Positions 43,460 through 53,940 are shown, numbered from the stretch's first letter. The stretch is DNA of 64,000 bases from Paenibacillus montanisoli (GCF_003268025.1 NZ_QLUW01000002.1:1240001-1304000), one strand, 5' to 3'. The notes: generated from the sequence alone by a model not told the origin. Made by a program: numbers and translations.

Positions 43460-43654
43460 TTACATCGTAGCCGTTCCGCCGGTTTGTTCGATCAAATGAA
43501 GCGCGCGGTCGATCAAATCGTCACCGACCGTCGCCGTAAACGACGCGCCGTCAGTTCCTCCATCCACTTGAAGCACCCGCAGCGATTGCAGCTTCAGCTG
43601 CGCTTCGCGGGCTCCCTGCCCGTTCTGGAAAGTGGCATGGATGGTCGCGGTCAT
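43460..43654 (-). CDS. Small hypothetical protein (64 aa)
   Basis: Not recognised. The product (64 residues, MTATIHATFQNGQGAREAQLKLQSLRVLQ...) has a beta-alpha-beta look: an N-terminal strand, a Gln/Leu-rich helix, another strand pair and a C-terminal helix DDLIDRALHLIEQTGG. This resembles a ferredoxin-like (BON/ACT-like) mini-fold, offered only as an impression. It starts in a 4-bp ATGA overlap with the YfhD-like gene and has GGGAG 7 nt upstream, and a strong terminator follows. Coupling, codon use and ribosome site support it as a real gene. Confidence 0.75.
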   Translation of the reverse strand: MTATIHATFQNGQGAREAQLKLQSLRVLQVDGGTDGASFTATVGDDLIDRALHLIEQTGGTATM

Positions 43655-43812
43655 AGCTGCTCCCTCGACTGCGCCCTGGCATCGGCTTCGGCAGCCCGCT
43701 GCATCGCCTTTTTATCATCCTCGTCGGCCAGCTCCTCCGAGAACTCCACGTCTTCGTTTTTGCCGATCGGCAGCTCTGCGAAATTTTGTTTAGTCAGATC
43801 TTGTTCGCTCAT
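43651..43812 (-). CDS. YfhD-like small acidic protein (53 aa)
   Basis: A 53-residue, highly charged protein. The stretch DVEFSEELADEDDKKAMQRAAEADARAQ matches the pattern of the Bacillales YfhD family, small proteins of unknown role often linked to sporulation. It has GGAGGAG 8 nt before the ATG and a good SigA promoter upstream (43839-43867). Its stop overlaps the start of the 64-residue gene (ATGA), forming a two-gene operon downstream of dnaJ. The assignment rests on a short match and could be coincidental. Confidence 0.7.
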   Translation of the reverse strand: MSEQDLTKQNFAELPIGKNEDVEFSEELADEDDKKAMQRAAEADARAQSREQL

Positions 43813-43838
43813 GGTACGCTCCTCCGCTTCAATGACTT

Positions 43839-43867
43839 GTTATAATCACGAAGGTTAGCATGAACAA
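43839..43867 (-). promoter_or_regulatory. SigA promoter of the YfhD-like pair
   Basis: TTGTTC (43862-43867), a 17-bp spacer and TATAAC (43839-43844), 27 bp before the start codon. It allows expression independent of the heat-shock operon. Confidence 0.7.
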
Positions 43868-43904
43868 GTGAACGCGATCTTATGCCTGCCCGCCATGAAG
43901 CGGA

Positions 43905-45038
43905 CTAGTCGCCCCGGAACGCTTTCTTCATCTTCTCGAAGATCGATTCGTGGTGCTCATGCTGAGGCTCTCCGCTGACGCTTGCCGTGCCGACGCCTGC
44001 GAATTGGCGAAGCAAATCCTTCTGTTCCTCGGTCAGGGATGTCGGCGTTACGACGGTAACTTTCACATGCTGGTCGCCTTGTCCGTAGCCGCGAAGACGC
44101 GGAACCCCTTTTCCTTTCAAGCGGAAATAGGTGCCCGTCTGGGTGCCGGATGGAATTTTCAGCTTGACCTTCTCCGTCAGCGTCGGGATCTCGATCTCAT
44201 CGCCGAGCGCGGCTTGAGCGAAGGTCAGCGGTACTTCGCAGTAAATATCGTCGTTCTCGCGCTCGAAGAAATCATGCGGCTTCACGCGAATCACAATGTA
44301 CAGATCTCCGGATGGGCCTCCGCGTGTTCCGCCTTCGCCTTCGCCGGACAAACGGATTTGAGCGCCTTCATCGACGCCGGCCGGAATTTTCACATTGATT
44401 TTACGCTGCTTCTTCACTTTGCCCGAGCCATGGCACGTACCGCATTTTTCTTTGATGATTTTGCCCGCGCCGTGACAGTTCGAGCACGCTCTGCGGTTCA
44501 CCATGCGGCCAAACGGCGTATTCTGCACCACTTCCTGTTGGCCGGTGCCGCGGCAGACCGTACAGGTCTCCGGCTTCGTGCCCGGCTTGGCGCCAGAGCC
44601 TACGCAAGTGTCGCAAGTTTCTGTCCGCGGAATCGTGATTTCCGTTTCTTTGCCGAATACCGCTTCCTTGAATTCGATCGTCATCGTGTACTGCAAATCG
44701 TTGCCGCGCTGAGGAGCGTTCGGATCGCGGCGTCCGCCGCCGCCGCCGCCGAAGAACATATCGAAAATATCGCCGAAGCCGCCGCCGAAATCGCCCGCGC
44801 CGCCGAAGCCTTGGTTCGGATCGATATGCCCGTGCCGGTCATACGTATCGCGTTTGCCTGCGTCGCTTAGCACGTCGTAGGCTTCCTTCACTTCTTTGAA
44901 TTTCGCTTCCGCATCCGCCGCTTTGTTCACGTCCGGATGATATTGGCGCGCCATCTTTCGATACGCTTTTTTAATGTCATCGTCACTGGCGTCTTTCCCA
45001 ACGCCCAGCACCTCGTAATAGTCCCGCTTATCTGCCAA
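43905..45038 (-). CDS. dnaJ: Molecular chaperone DnaJ
   Basis: A type I Hsp40 co-chaperone of DnaK, 377 residues. The J domain has the ATPase-stimulating HPD in [11 protein letters not shown] Gly/Phe-rich linker follows ([26 protein letters not shown]). Four CxxCxGxG zinc motifs ([32 protein letters not shown]) precede the substrate-binding C-terminal domain. The start is TTG at 45038 with GGGGTGA 6 nt upstream, giving [12 protein letters not shown] as the family expects. It is the last gene of hrcA-grpE-dnaK-dnaJ, separated from dnaK by a hairpin terminator that would lower its expression relative to DnaK. Confidence 0.98.
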   Translation of the reverse strand: MADKRDYYEVLGVGKDASDDDIKKAYRKMARQYHPDVNKAADAEAKFKEVKEAYDVLSDAGKRDTYDRHGHIDPNQGFGGAGDFGGGFGDIFDMFFGGGGGGRRDPNAPQRGNDLQYTMTIEFKEAVFGKETEITIPRTETCDTCVGSGAKPGTKPETCTVCRGTGQQEVVQNTPFGRMVNRRACSNCHGAGKIIKEKCGTCHGSGKVKKQRKINVKIPAGVDEGAQIRLSGEGEGGTRGGPSGDLYIVIRVKPHDFFERENDDIYCEVPLTFAQAALGDEIEIPTLTEKVKLKIPSGTQTGTYFRLKGKGVPRLRGYGQGDQHVKVTVVTPTSLTEEQKDLLRQFAGVGTASVSGEPQHEHHESIFEKMKKAFRGD

Positions 45039-45092
45039 AATCCGTCACCCCGTCTCCTATTTGCCTATATACCCATGATTGCTTAGACATGC

Positions 45093-45132
45093 GAAAAACG
45101 GCTGCGCCGTCCAAACTTTTTTCGGACGGCGC
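45093..45132 (-). terminator. Terminator/attenuator between dnaK and dnaJ
   Basis: Perfect 9-bp arms, GCGCCGTCC and GGACGGCGC, are followed a few bases later by TTTTTC on the minus strand. Placed inside the operon, it should act as a partial terminator that sets the DnaK:DnaJ ratio. Confidence 0.85.
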
Positions 45133-45161
45133 ACCGTTTACGGATAACTTTACACCATAAC

Positions 45162-47024
<1,863 letters not shown>

Positions 47025-47080
47025 TCAAAAGGTCATGACTGGCTATATGCGTCTTCCAAAATTGTATGGTTAACTGAACG

Positions 47081-47656
47081 TTAGCCGCTGACTTTCACCA
47101 TAGCGGGACGCAGTACTTTATCCTTTAGAACGTAACCCTTCTGTACTTCTTCCACGACGATGCCTTCTCCATGCTCATCGGATTCGACTTGCATGATCGC
47201 TTGATGGAAATCCGGGTTGAACGGCTGTCCGACCGCATCCATCGCTTTAAGCCCCTCGGCTTCCAGCACCTGCTCCAGCTGGCGGAAGATCATGTCGACG
47301 CCCTTGGAGAACGATTCGACGTCGCCGCCGCTCTTCGCTGCCTCCAGCGCGCGGCCGAAGTTATCGACAACGGGCAGCAGCTGCCCGATTAGCTTCATGG
47401 AAGCGTATTGCGCAAGCTCTTCCTTCTCCTTCATCGTCCGGCGGCGGAAGTTGTCGAAATCGGCTTGAGCTCTTAAATATCGTTGCTGGTTCTCTTCAGC
47501 CAGCTTTGCAAGCTCCTCCAAACGGGAGTCGGATGCCCCGCCCTCGTTGTCAGCGGGAGCAGCCGCTTCTTCATTTAGTTGTGCTTCGTTCTCAGCGTTG
47601 TACTCTTCCTGTTTATGTTCCTCATCTGTATGCTGTTCATTCACAGACACGTGCAC
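47081..47656 (-). CDS. grpE: Nucleotide exchange factor GrpE
   Basis: The exchange factor that releases ADP from DnaK. The long acidic N-terminus (EEHKQEEYNAENEAQLNEE) is followed by the coiled-coil dimer helix with DFDNFRRRTMKEKEELAQYAS. The C-terminal beta-wing contains GQPFNPDFHQAIMQVESDEHGEGIVVEEVQKGYVLKDKVLRPAMVKVSG, the GrpE signature. The GTG at 47656 has AGGAGG 5 nt upstream; another GTG two codons further is also possible. It lies between hrcA and dnaK in the heat-shock operon. Length (191) is normal. Confidence 0.98.
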   Translation of the reverse strand: MHVSVNEQHTDEEHKQEEYNAENEAQLNEEAAAPADNEGGASDSRLEELAKLAEENQQRYLRAQADFDNFRRRTMKEKEELAQYASMKLIGQLLPVVDNFGRALEAAKSGGDVESFSKGVDMIFRQLEQVLEAEGLKAMDAVGQPFNPDFHQAIMQVESDEHGEGIVVEEVQKGYVLKDKVLRPAMVKVSG

Positions 47657-47700
47657 TTACACCTCCTGAAAATAATCCACTTGCCTATTGCTCTCAGCCT

Positions 47701-48726
47701 TCACTTGTACCAGCGGGCGAGCAACTTTGCCATATCCTTGGACAGCAAATCGAGCAGGCTGATGACTTTGCCGTAGTCCATCCGGGTCGGTCCCAAAATG
47801 CCGATTGTGCCAAGCTGTTTGCCCTGCGCCGAGTAGGTTGCTGTAATCAGACTGCAGTTGTTAATCGCTTCGTGCGTATTTTCTGTCCCGATTCGGACTT
47901 GAATACCGCTCGGAAGCGTGCTGAACATTTGCTTAATTGTCGGCGTTTCGTCGAGCAGATCGAGTACGGTTTTGACTTTGTCGACGTCCTTGAACTCCGG
48001 CTGCGTCAACATGTTCGTCGTGCCGCTCAGAAACACCCTGTGTTCATCATCGTCTACGATCGCTTCGTCCAAAATGCCTAGCAGCCTCTCGCACTGATCC
48101 GCGTAACGGCCAAGCTCTTGACCGACCTCTGTATAGAGCTTCGATTTAAGCCTGGAGATCGGCACGCCGATCAGCTTGCTGTTCAAAATATTGACAGCCT
48201 GCTGCATCTCCTCCATGCTCATGTCCTCAGGAATCGAAATCGTGCGGTTCTCGACATGTCCGGTATTCGTGACAATAATCGCGACCGCCGTATCGTCGCT
48301 GATCGGTATGAGCTGAAAATGCTTGAGCGAGTTCGCCATCGTTTCCGGCCCCAGCACAATGCTCGTATAATTCGTCAGGTTAGACAGAATCATCGCCGCA
48401 TGCTGGATGATTTGCTCCATCTGGCTTACCTTCTCGGTAAAAAAAGAGCGAAGCATCTGCCGGTCCTGTTCATTGACTTGACTCAATCTTACGAGATGAT
48501 CGACGTAATACCGGTAGCCTTTTATGGATGGAATACGTCCTGCCGAAGTGTGCGGCTGCTCCAGAAACCCAAGCTCCTCTAAATCCGCCATTTCGTTTCG
48601 AATCGTCGCGGGACTGAAGCTGACGTCGCTTCGCTTCGAAATACTGCGCGAACCAATTGGCTCCGCCGAGCGGATATAATCGTCTATGATGACATTCAAA
48701 ATCATTCGCTGCCGATCAGTTAACAT
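47701..48726 (-). CDS. hrcA: Heat-inducible transcription repressor HrcA
   Basis: The repressor that binds CIRCE and needs GroEL for activity. The N-terminal winged helix carries RQRMILNVIIDDYIRSAEPIGSRSISKRSDVSFSPATIRNEMADLEELGFLEQPHTSAGR, which is close to the family consensus. The C-terminal part includes the inserted dimerisation region. The length of 341 matches B. subtilis. A perfect CIRCE element lies 74 bp upstream (48800-48826), so hrcA represses its own operon. GGGAGGG precedes the ATG. It is the first gene of hrcA-grpE-dnaK-dnaJ. Confidence 0.98.
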   Translation of the reverse strand: MLTDRQRMILNVIIDDYIRSAEPIGSRSISKRSDVSFSPATIRNEMADLEELGFLEQPHTSAGRIPSIKGYRYYVDHLVRLSQVNEQDRQMLRSFFTEKVSQMEQIIQHAAMILSNLTNYTSIVLGPETMANSLKHFQLIPISDDTAVAIIVTNTGHVENRTISIPEDMSMEEMQQAVNILNSKLIGVPISRLKSKLYTEVGQELGRYADQCERLLGILDEAIVDDDEHRVFLSGTTNMLTQPEFKDVDKVKTVLDLLDETPTIKQMFSTLPSGIQVRIGTENTHEAINNCSLITATYSAQGKQLGTIGILGPTRMDYGKVISLLDLLSKDMAKLLARWYK

Positions 48727-48799
48727 CGCAATCCCTCCCGGTTCGTTTCAGGTCGTAATTTTCCATTCAGCTTGCCTGTACAGCCTTCATCTTTCGCCG

Positions 48800-48826
48800 T
48801 TAGCACTCGTTATCGGTGAGTGCTAA
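48800..48826. promoter_or_regulatory. CIRCE operator
   Basis: Perfect TTAGCACTC-N9-GAGTGCTAA between the hrcA promoter and its start codon. It is the HrcA binding site, predicting de-repression of hrcA-grpE-dnaK-dnaJ on heat shock. It is the only perfect copy seen in the window. Confidence 0.99.
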
Positions 48827-48837
48827 TCATTACTACA

Positions 48838-48867
48838 AAAATACCAAACCCGCTTAGCAATTGTCAA
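48838..48867 (-). promoter_or_regulatory. SigA promoter of the hrcA operon
   Basis: Consensus TTGACA (48862-48867), an 18-bp spacer and TATTTT (48838-48843). CIRCE begins 11 bp downstream of the -10 and so covers the transcription start. Confidence 0.8.
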
Positions 48868-48916
48868 GTCAGAACCGGATATAAACGGCCCATTATTTGG
48901 AGACAATCTTTTGAAG

Positions 48917-48951
48917 AAAATAACAAATAAGCCCCTCTAATCGAGGGGCTT
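48917..48951 (-). terminator. Terminator of the NlpC/P60 gene
   Basis: AAGCCCCTC and GAGGGGCTT arms with a 5-base loop, then ATTTGTTATTTTC on the minus strand. It lies between the NlpC/P60 stop and the hrcA promoter region. Confidence 0.9.
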
Positions 48952-48976
48952 AGCGGAAGAAAGCATTGGAGCAAAC

Positions 48977-49963
48977 CTACAGCACCCTTCTCGCCCACAA
49001 ATAACGTTGATCCCAGCTGCCTTCAAGCTCGGTGATGGTAACGCCGGGATCGCCATACGTTTGAAGGACCTTGTTATTCCCGATGTAAATGCCGACATGG
49101 GAGACGATTTTGTTGCTGCTGTACCTGCCTGGCGTGTAGAAGAAAATAAGATCGCCAGGCTTAAGTTCATCGCGGGCAACCAGCTTTCCGACCTTGGATT
49201 GCGACTTAGAGGTGCGCGGCAGTTCAATGCCTACATAGTTGTAGATATGCTGCATAAATGACGAGCAATCGAATCTGCGGCTTTGTTTATACGGTTCTGC
49301 GGAGAATTTGTATCGCACTCCCATAAACTTCTTGCCGTACTCGATGATTTTACTTGCCTTGGCCGAAGCTTTGTACCAGTCACTATCCCTGTTCATCGCA
49401 AGCGGCGCGAACCCGTCATCGGGCACAACATTTCTGGTTCTCAGCCGGCTGCCCGACGTTCCAAGGCTGATTGTTTGCCCAGGCTGTTCCGTTTTCGGCG
49501 GGGTCACGATCACGGAATTGATTTTGCCGTCCCATTCGATCGGAGTGTGCCAAAGCTGCGAAAGCGAGCTGATCTCGACATAGAGCCGGTCGTTCATCAT
49601 TCTCGGAGCGTTGCGCAGCTCGACCGTTTCGTCGCCGACTTTCGCCTTTTTGGAATCAGCGGTCAGCTTAAACAACGGATCCATTGGCCCCATAGAAGCG
49701 GTACGGCTCTTGGGCTCCAGCTCATAGCGGTAATCATACAGCGCCGCAGCGCGTTCCGCGGGAATCCAAACCTTTCCATCGCGCATCCAGTATTCGGTCG
49801 GAATCGGCTTCGGTTTATCTTGACCAATCCCCAGTTTATGACCCTTTACGTTCACGATGGAGCCGGTAGCGGTTTTCTTTAATTTGTTCGAATTGTCATT
49901 TGTAATCGAACACGAAGCCAATAGGAGAGCGAGTAAAATGAAGATCGGGAATCGTTTCGTCAA
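48977..49963 (-). CDS. NlpC/P60 cell-wall hydrolase lipoprotein
   Basis: A secreted peptidoglycan endopeptidase. The signal peptide ends in the lipobox LLASC (C18), so the protein is lipid-anchored. A central region of about 100 residues (VWIPAERAAALYDYRYELEP...RLYVEISSLSQLW) resembles the copper amine oxidase N-terminal-like stalk domain common in Paenibacillus wall proteins. The C-terminal NlpC/P60 papain-like domain has nucleophile C233 in FDCSSFMQHIY and the catalytic His in IVSHVGIYIG. A polar third residue follows in QTYGDPGVT. It probably cuts gamma-D-Glu-diaminopimelate bonds. It is absent between hemW and hrcA in B. subtilis. Confidence 0.93.
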   Translation of the reverse strand: MTKRFPIFILLALLLASCSITNDNSNKLKKTATGSIVNVKGHKLGIGQDKPKPIPTEYWMRDGKVWIPAERAAALYDYRYELEPKSRTASMGPMDPLFKLTADSKKAKVGDETVELRNAPRMMNDRLYVEISSLSQLWHTPIEWDGKINSVIVTPPKTEQPGQTISLGTSGSRLRTRNVVPDDGFAPLAMNRDSDWYKASAKASKIIEYGKKFMGVRYKFSAEPYKQSRRFDCSSFMQHIYNYVGIELPRTSKSQSKVGKLVARDELKPGDLIFFYTPGRYSSNKIVSHVGIYIGNNKVLQTYGDPGVTITELEGSWDQRYLWARRVL

Positions 49964-50046
49964 TTGCGGTTCCTCCTGTATCGATTGCTGTCCATACGGG
50001 AGATTATTATGGCCTTTCCGGTGCGGGAGTATGAGACACCAAGTAC

Positions 50047-50075
50047 AAAAAGAAAAACCCCTCAGCAGAGGGGCT
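50047..50075 (-). terminator. Terminator of the acetyltransferase gene
   Basis: CCCCTC and GAGGGG arms with a 4-base loop, then TTTTTCTTTTTG on the minus strand, 16 bp after the stop codon. Confidence 0.9.
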
Positions 50076-50090
50076 TATATTATCGCAATA

Positions 50091-50552
50091 TTAGTTCAAC
50101 GTGCGAAGCACCGCTATTTCATCGCAGCAATGCTGCTTCGCGCAGTGGATGCAGTCGGTCCATACCTTCTCGGGGAAAATTTCTTTATTCACGACCGAAA
50201 AGCCGTTCTTCTCGAAAAAGTTGACTTCGTAGGTCAATGCCATCACTTTGGGGATGTTTTGTTCCTTCGCCTCATGAATCAATTGGTCGACCAGCTTGCT
50301 TCCGATGCCAAGCCCCTTATAACCTTCCGATATGCCAAGCGAGCGGATTTCAACCAGGTCGGCGCCAAGCTGCGTCAGCGAACCGCAGCCTACAACTTCT
50401 CCGCCAACCTCCGCGACGACGAATGTATGAATATGACGCTTCAGCATGTCGCGAGACCGCGGCAGCATAATTCCCTTCTCGGCGTACCCTGCTATTAAAT
50501 CCACTAATGTATCGATATCGTTCTCGGTCGCCTTTCTGCATACCGCTTGCAT
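50091..50552 (-). CDS. GNAT family N-acetyltransferase
   Basis: A single-domain acetyl-CoA-dependent N-acetyltransferase. The acetyl-CoA pyrophosphate loop is seen as SLGISEGYKGLGIGSKLVDQLIHEA, preceded by EVVGCGSLTQLGADLVEIRSL. The C-terminus carries a cysteine cluster (VWTDCIHCAKQHCCDEIAVLR) resembling that of ArgA-like N-acetyltransferases, so glutamate or another amino acid may be the substrate. The ATG at 50552 is chosen because GGAGG lies 8 nt upstream; a GTG six codons earlier has no ribosome site. It is monocistronic between hemW and the NlpC/P60 gene, with its own terminator. Confidence 0.9.
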   Translation of the reverse strand: MQAVCRKATENDIDTLVDLIAGYAEKGIMLPRSRDMLKRHIHTFVVAEVGGEVVGCGSLTQLGADLVEIRSLGISEGYKGLGIGSKLVDQLIHEAKEQNIPKVMALTYEVNFFEKNGFSVVNKEIFPEKVWTDCIHCAKQHCCDEIAVLRTLN

Positions 50553-50664
50553 CTCACTCGCCTCCACCACCGTAAACTCCGTAGTTCATTGCAAATATAA
50601 CACGAATAAATATACAACAATGTGAATCTTAACACAAGGATAATTTGCCATGACATCGGCAGGC

Positions 50665-51822
50665 TTAATCGCCGATAAACGCGCCGAATACCTCATTGCC
50701 TAGCGGAATCCCTTTCTCGGACAACCGGTATCCGCTGCCGTTAGTTGCCGTACGCTCAATCAGACCTTGAGCAAGCAGGTTACGGAGTGCCTCGCCGAAA
50801 ATGTTCTCGATCATATGGCCAGGGAACTGAGCGGCGAAGCTATCATTACGGACGCCATCGAGCATGCGAAGCCCGACCATCATGAAATCCTCCATCGCCT
50901 CGCGTTCCGGCACCGGATTCGTCTCGAGCCGCGGCAGTCGGCTTGCGGCCGAATCGATGTAAGGCTGAATGCCTTTGATGTTGACGTGGCGTTCGCCCCT
51001 TGCATAGCCGTGAGCGCCCGCTCCTAGGCCATAATAGGGCTCATTGCGCCAGTAAGTGATATTATGTCTGCTCTCATAACCCGGTTTGGCGAAATTGCTG
51101 ATTTCATAGTGGTGAAAGCCTTCCGCCTTCAGCTTGTCGATCAGCAGCATGTACATCGCCAGCTCATCTTCCTCCGGGGGAAGCGGCAGTTCATTCCGCT
51201 CGTAAAGCGCATGGAACAACGTGTTCTCCTCGACCTTCAGCCCGTACAGCGAATAGTGCGGCAGCCCGAGCTGCAAGGCGCGGTTCACGCTGTCCGCCAG
51301 CTGCTCCACGCTTTGGCCAGGCAAGCCGAACATGAGGTCGATGGACAGATTATCGAATCCCGCGGCGCGCGCCTCCTCGATGCTCCGATAGACGTCGTCG
51401 ACATTATGGATGCGGCCAATCCGTTCCAGCAGCCCGTTATCGAACGATTGCACGCCGAAGCTGATCCGGTTGACGCCGCCCGCCTTCATGGCGAACAGCT
51501 TGTCCGTCTCCACCGTCCCCGGATTCGCTTCCATCGTAAACTCGGCATCCGGCGCAATCGGGAAATAGCGCTTCACGGACGCCAGAAACCGTTCCATCTG
51601 CGGAGGCGTCAACACCGTCGGCGTACCGCCTCCGACAAATACGGTGCGGATCTCTTCAGGCGGAAGCCCTTCGACCGTCCGCGCCATTTCCTGCTCCAGC
51701 GCATCGAGATAAGCGTCAACCGGCTGCCCGCGCAGGACGTAAGACGTAAAATCGCAGTAATGGCACTTGTTCGTGCAAAACGGGATATGAATATAAAGCG
51801 CCCTCGGCGCGTGCATAAGCAT
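50665..51822 (-). CDS. hemW: Radical SAM haem chaperone HemW
   Basis: An HemN-like radical-SAM protein now regarded as a haem chaperone for respiratory enzymes, not a coproporphyrinogen oxidase. Radical-SAM cysteines are C16, C20 and C23 (HIPFCTNKCHYCDF), and FVGGGTPTVL is the SAM motif. The HemW/HemN C-domain (GLGAGAHGYARGERHVNIKGIQPYI, DFMMVGLRMLDGV) follows. The ATG at 51822 has AAGGAGG 9 nt upstream. The frame is open 61 codons further, but that extension is encoded by the palindromic element at 51912-52037 and by the lepA terminator, so it is not translated. Downstream of lepA as in B. subtilis. Confidence 0.96.
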   Translation of the reverse strand: MLMHAPRALYIHIPFCTNKCHYCDFTSYVLRGQPVDAYLDALEQEMARTVEGLPPEEIRTVFVGGGTPTVLTPPQMERFLASVKRYFPIAPDAEFTMEANPGTVETDKLFAMKAGGVNRISFGVQSFDNGLLERIGRIHNVDDVYRSIEEARAAGFDNLSIDLMFGLPGQSVEQLADSVNRALQLGLPHYSLYGLKVEENTLFHALYERNELPLPPEEDELAMYMLLIDKLKAEGFHHYEISNFAKPGYESRHNITYWRNEPYYGLGAGAHGYARGERHVNIKGIQPYIDSAASRLPRLETNPVPEREAMEDFMMVGLRMLDGVRNDSFAAQFPGHMIENIFGEALRNLLAQGLIERTATNGSGYRLSEKGIPLGNEVFGAFIGD

Positions 51823-51852
51823 GTTGTCTTTCCTCCTTACTCCATCGCTAAT

Positions 51853-51893
51853 GCTCCCTTGAAATAAAAACAAGGGAGCTCTTATGCTCCCTT
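51853..51893 (-). terminator. lepA terminator with a competing overlapping hairpin
   Basis: On the minus strand AAGGGAGC (51886-51893), GCTCCCTT (51872-51879) and AAGGGAGC again (51853-51860) occur in order. The first two form a hairpin followed by GTTTTTATTT, a standard terminator. The second and third can pair instead, destroying it. The hemW ribosome site follows directly. Confidence 0.8.
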
Positions 51894-51911
51894 TTAAATG
51901 CAGCGTTGAGG

Positions 51912-52037
51912 GGCCGCAGGCCGGTAATGGAATGAAGCAACGAAGTGGTCGCCTTTGCAGCCATATTTCTACCTTGTAGAAATCGTTCAGGAAATCTGGC
52001 TGCAACAGCGAGCGGAATCCATTACCGGCCGGAGGCC
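51912..52037. repeat. 126-bp nested palindromic element between lepA and hemW
   Basis: Three nested inverted repeats share one centre. The outer arms are GGCCGGTAATGGA (51919-51931) with its complement at 52018-52030, each flanked by a further GGCC. The middle arms are TTGCAGCCA (51955-51963) and TGGCTGCAA (51997-52005). The inner arms are TTTCTAC (51966-51972) and GTAGAAA (51976-51982), with a 3-base loop. All arms are perfect. It lies just past the lepA stop, would fold as a long RNA hairpin with two internal loops, and codes for nothing credible. It looks like a dispersed REP/BIME-like repeat or a structured RNA. Confidence 0.8.
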
Positions 52038-52056
52038 ATCACCTACGCGCATAAAC

Positions 52057-53874
52057 TTAATCCTCGTCTATCTTAAGAACCGCCATGAATGCCTCTTGAG
52101 GCACCTCGACGCTGCCCACCTGCTTCATCCGTTTCTTGCCTTCCTTCTGCTTATCAAGCAGCTTCCGCTTACGGCTAATGTCACCGCCATAACACTTGGC
52201 AAGTACGTTCTTGCGCATCGCTTTTACGGTTTCACGGGCGATAACCTTCTGACCGATCGACGCCTGTACCGGTACCTCGAACATTTGGCGGGGGATCAGT
52301 TCCTTGAGCTTCTCGCAAATGATCCGTCCGCGTTGGTAAGCGCGGTCGCGGTGCACGATGACGGACAAGGCATCCACCTGTTCGTTGTTCAGCAGAATGT
52401 CCATTTTGACCAGCTTGGACTGGCGGTAGCCGGAGAGCTCGTAGTCGAAGGACGCATAGCCCTTCGTGCTCGACTTCAGCTGATCGAAGAAATCGTAAAC
52501 GATCTCCGACAGAGGCATATCGTACGTTATCGTTACGCGGTTCGTGTCAAGGTATTCCATGTTGACGAACTCGCCGCGCTTGCCTTGGCAAAGCTCCATG
52601 ATCGCCCCGACGTAATCGTTCGGCACGATAATCGCCGCTTTGACGTACGGCTCCTCGACGTATTCGATTTTGCCGACTTCCGGATAGTTCGACGGGTTGT
52701 CGATTTCAATGACTTCGCCGTTCGTCAGCGTAACGCGGTACACTACGCTCGGCGCCGTCGTAATGAGAGGAATATTGAACTCGCGTTCGATCCGCTCTTG
52801 AATGATCTCCATGTGCAGCAAGCCAAGGAAGCCGCAGCGGTAGCCGAAGCCCAGCGCCGTGGACGACTCCGCCTCGTAGCGTAGCGAAGCGTCGTTCAGC
52901 TCGAGCTTCTCGAGGGCGTCGCGAAGATCGTTATAGTCCTGCGTTTCGATCGGATACAAGCCGCAGAATACCATCGGGTTGATTTTGCGGTAGCCCGGCA
53001 GCGCTCCGGCCGCAGGCTTCTTCGCATCGGTCACGGTATCCCCGACACGCGTATCCTTCACGTTCTTGATGCCCGCAACGACAAAGCCTACGTCGCCGAC
53101 GGACAACTCGCTAACAATGCCCATGCGAGGCATGAACGCGCCGACCTCGATGACTTCAAACTCGGCGCCTGTCGCCATGAAGCGGATTTTCTTGCCTGCT
53201 TTAATATGTCCGTCGATGACGCGCACGTAAACGATAACCCCTTTGTAAGGATCGTAGTGCGAGTCGAAAATAAGCGCTTTTAGCGGCTCGTCCGGGTCGC
53301 CGGTCGGTGCCGGAACCTTCGTAACGACCTGCTCCAAAATTTCCTTGATGCCGATGCCCGCCTTCGCGGAAGCCAGCACAGCATCGCTGGCATCGAGACC
53401 GATGACATCTTCGATCTCCTGCTTCACGCGCTCCGGCTCGGCGCTTGGCAAATCGATTTTGTTCAGCACCGGAATGATTTCCAGGTTGTTGTCGAGCGCC
53501 AAGTACACGTTGGCAAGCGTTTGAGCTTCGATCCCTTGCGCCGCGTCTACGACGAGCAAAGCGCCTTCGCATGCCGCCAAGCTGCGCGAAACCTCGTACG
53601 TAAAGTCGACGTGTCCCGGCGTATCAATCAGATTAAGGATGTATTCTTCGCCGTCATCGGCTTTATAGCCAAGCCGAACGGCCTGCAGCTTTATCGTGAT
53701 GCCGCGCTCGCGCTCGAGGTCCATTTGGTCGAGCACCTGCTCTTGCATTTCGCGCGATGAAAGCGCGCCGGTATATTCGAGAATCCGGTCGGCCAGCGTC
53801 GATTTCCCATGATCGATATGGGCGATAATTGAGAAGTTGCGAATTTTCTTTTGTCTGTCACGTACGTCCGCCAT
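52057..53874 (-). CDS. lepA: Elongation factor 4 (LepA), translational GTPase
   Basis: A 605-residue ribosome-binding GTPase. GTPase motifs are [10 protein letters not shown] (G1), DTPGHVDF (G3) and NKIDLPSA (G4). The domains resemble EF-G II, III and V, followed by the LepA-specific C-terminal domain with [34 protein letters not shown]. The ATG at 53874 has a GGGGG about 7 nt upstream. It lies in the conserved spoIIP-yqxA-lepA-hemW order. Its mRNA is followed by the palindromic element and then the two-state terminator. Confidence 0.99.
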   Translation of the reverse strand: MADVRDRQKKIRNFSIIAHIDHGKSTLADRILEYTGALSSREMQEQVLDQMDLERERGITIKLQAVRLGYKADDGEEYILNLIDTPGHVDFTYEVSRSLAACEGALLVVDAAQGIEAQTLANVYLALDNNLEIIPVLNKIDLPSAEPERVKQEIEDVIGLDASDAVLASAKAGIGIKEILEQVVTKVPAPTGDPDEPLKALIFDSHYDPYKGVIVYVRVIDGHIKAGKKIRFMATGAEFEVIEVGAFMPRMGIVSELSVGDVGFVVAGIKNVKDTRVGDTVTDAKKPAAGALPGYRKINPMVFCGLYPIETQDYNDLRDALEKLELNDASLRYEAESSTALGFGYRCGFLGLLHMEIIQERIEREFNIPLITTAPSVVYRVTLTNGEVIEIDNPSNYPEVGKIEYVEEPYVKAAIIVPNDYVGAIMELCQGKRGEFVNMEYLDTNRVTITYDMPLSEIVYDFFDQLKSSTKGYASFDYELSGYRQSKLVKMDILLNNEQVDALSVIVHRDRAYQRGRIICEKLKELIPRQMFEVPVQASIGQKVIARETVKAMRKNVLAKCYGGDISRKRKLLDKQKEGKKRMKQVGSVEVPQEAFMAVLKIDED

Positions 53875-53940
53875 GCTAAACCCCCAGAGGTACCTAATTG
53901 CTAATCATTCTTATAATTATAACAGCAAGAGGGGGAGCCT

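Noticed and set aside
51823..52005. A 61-codon N-terminal extension of hemW
   Set aside because: It is encoded by the palindromic element and the lepA terminator, and the internal ATG has a strong ribosome site and the family's normal start.
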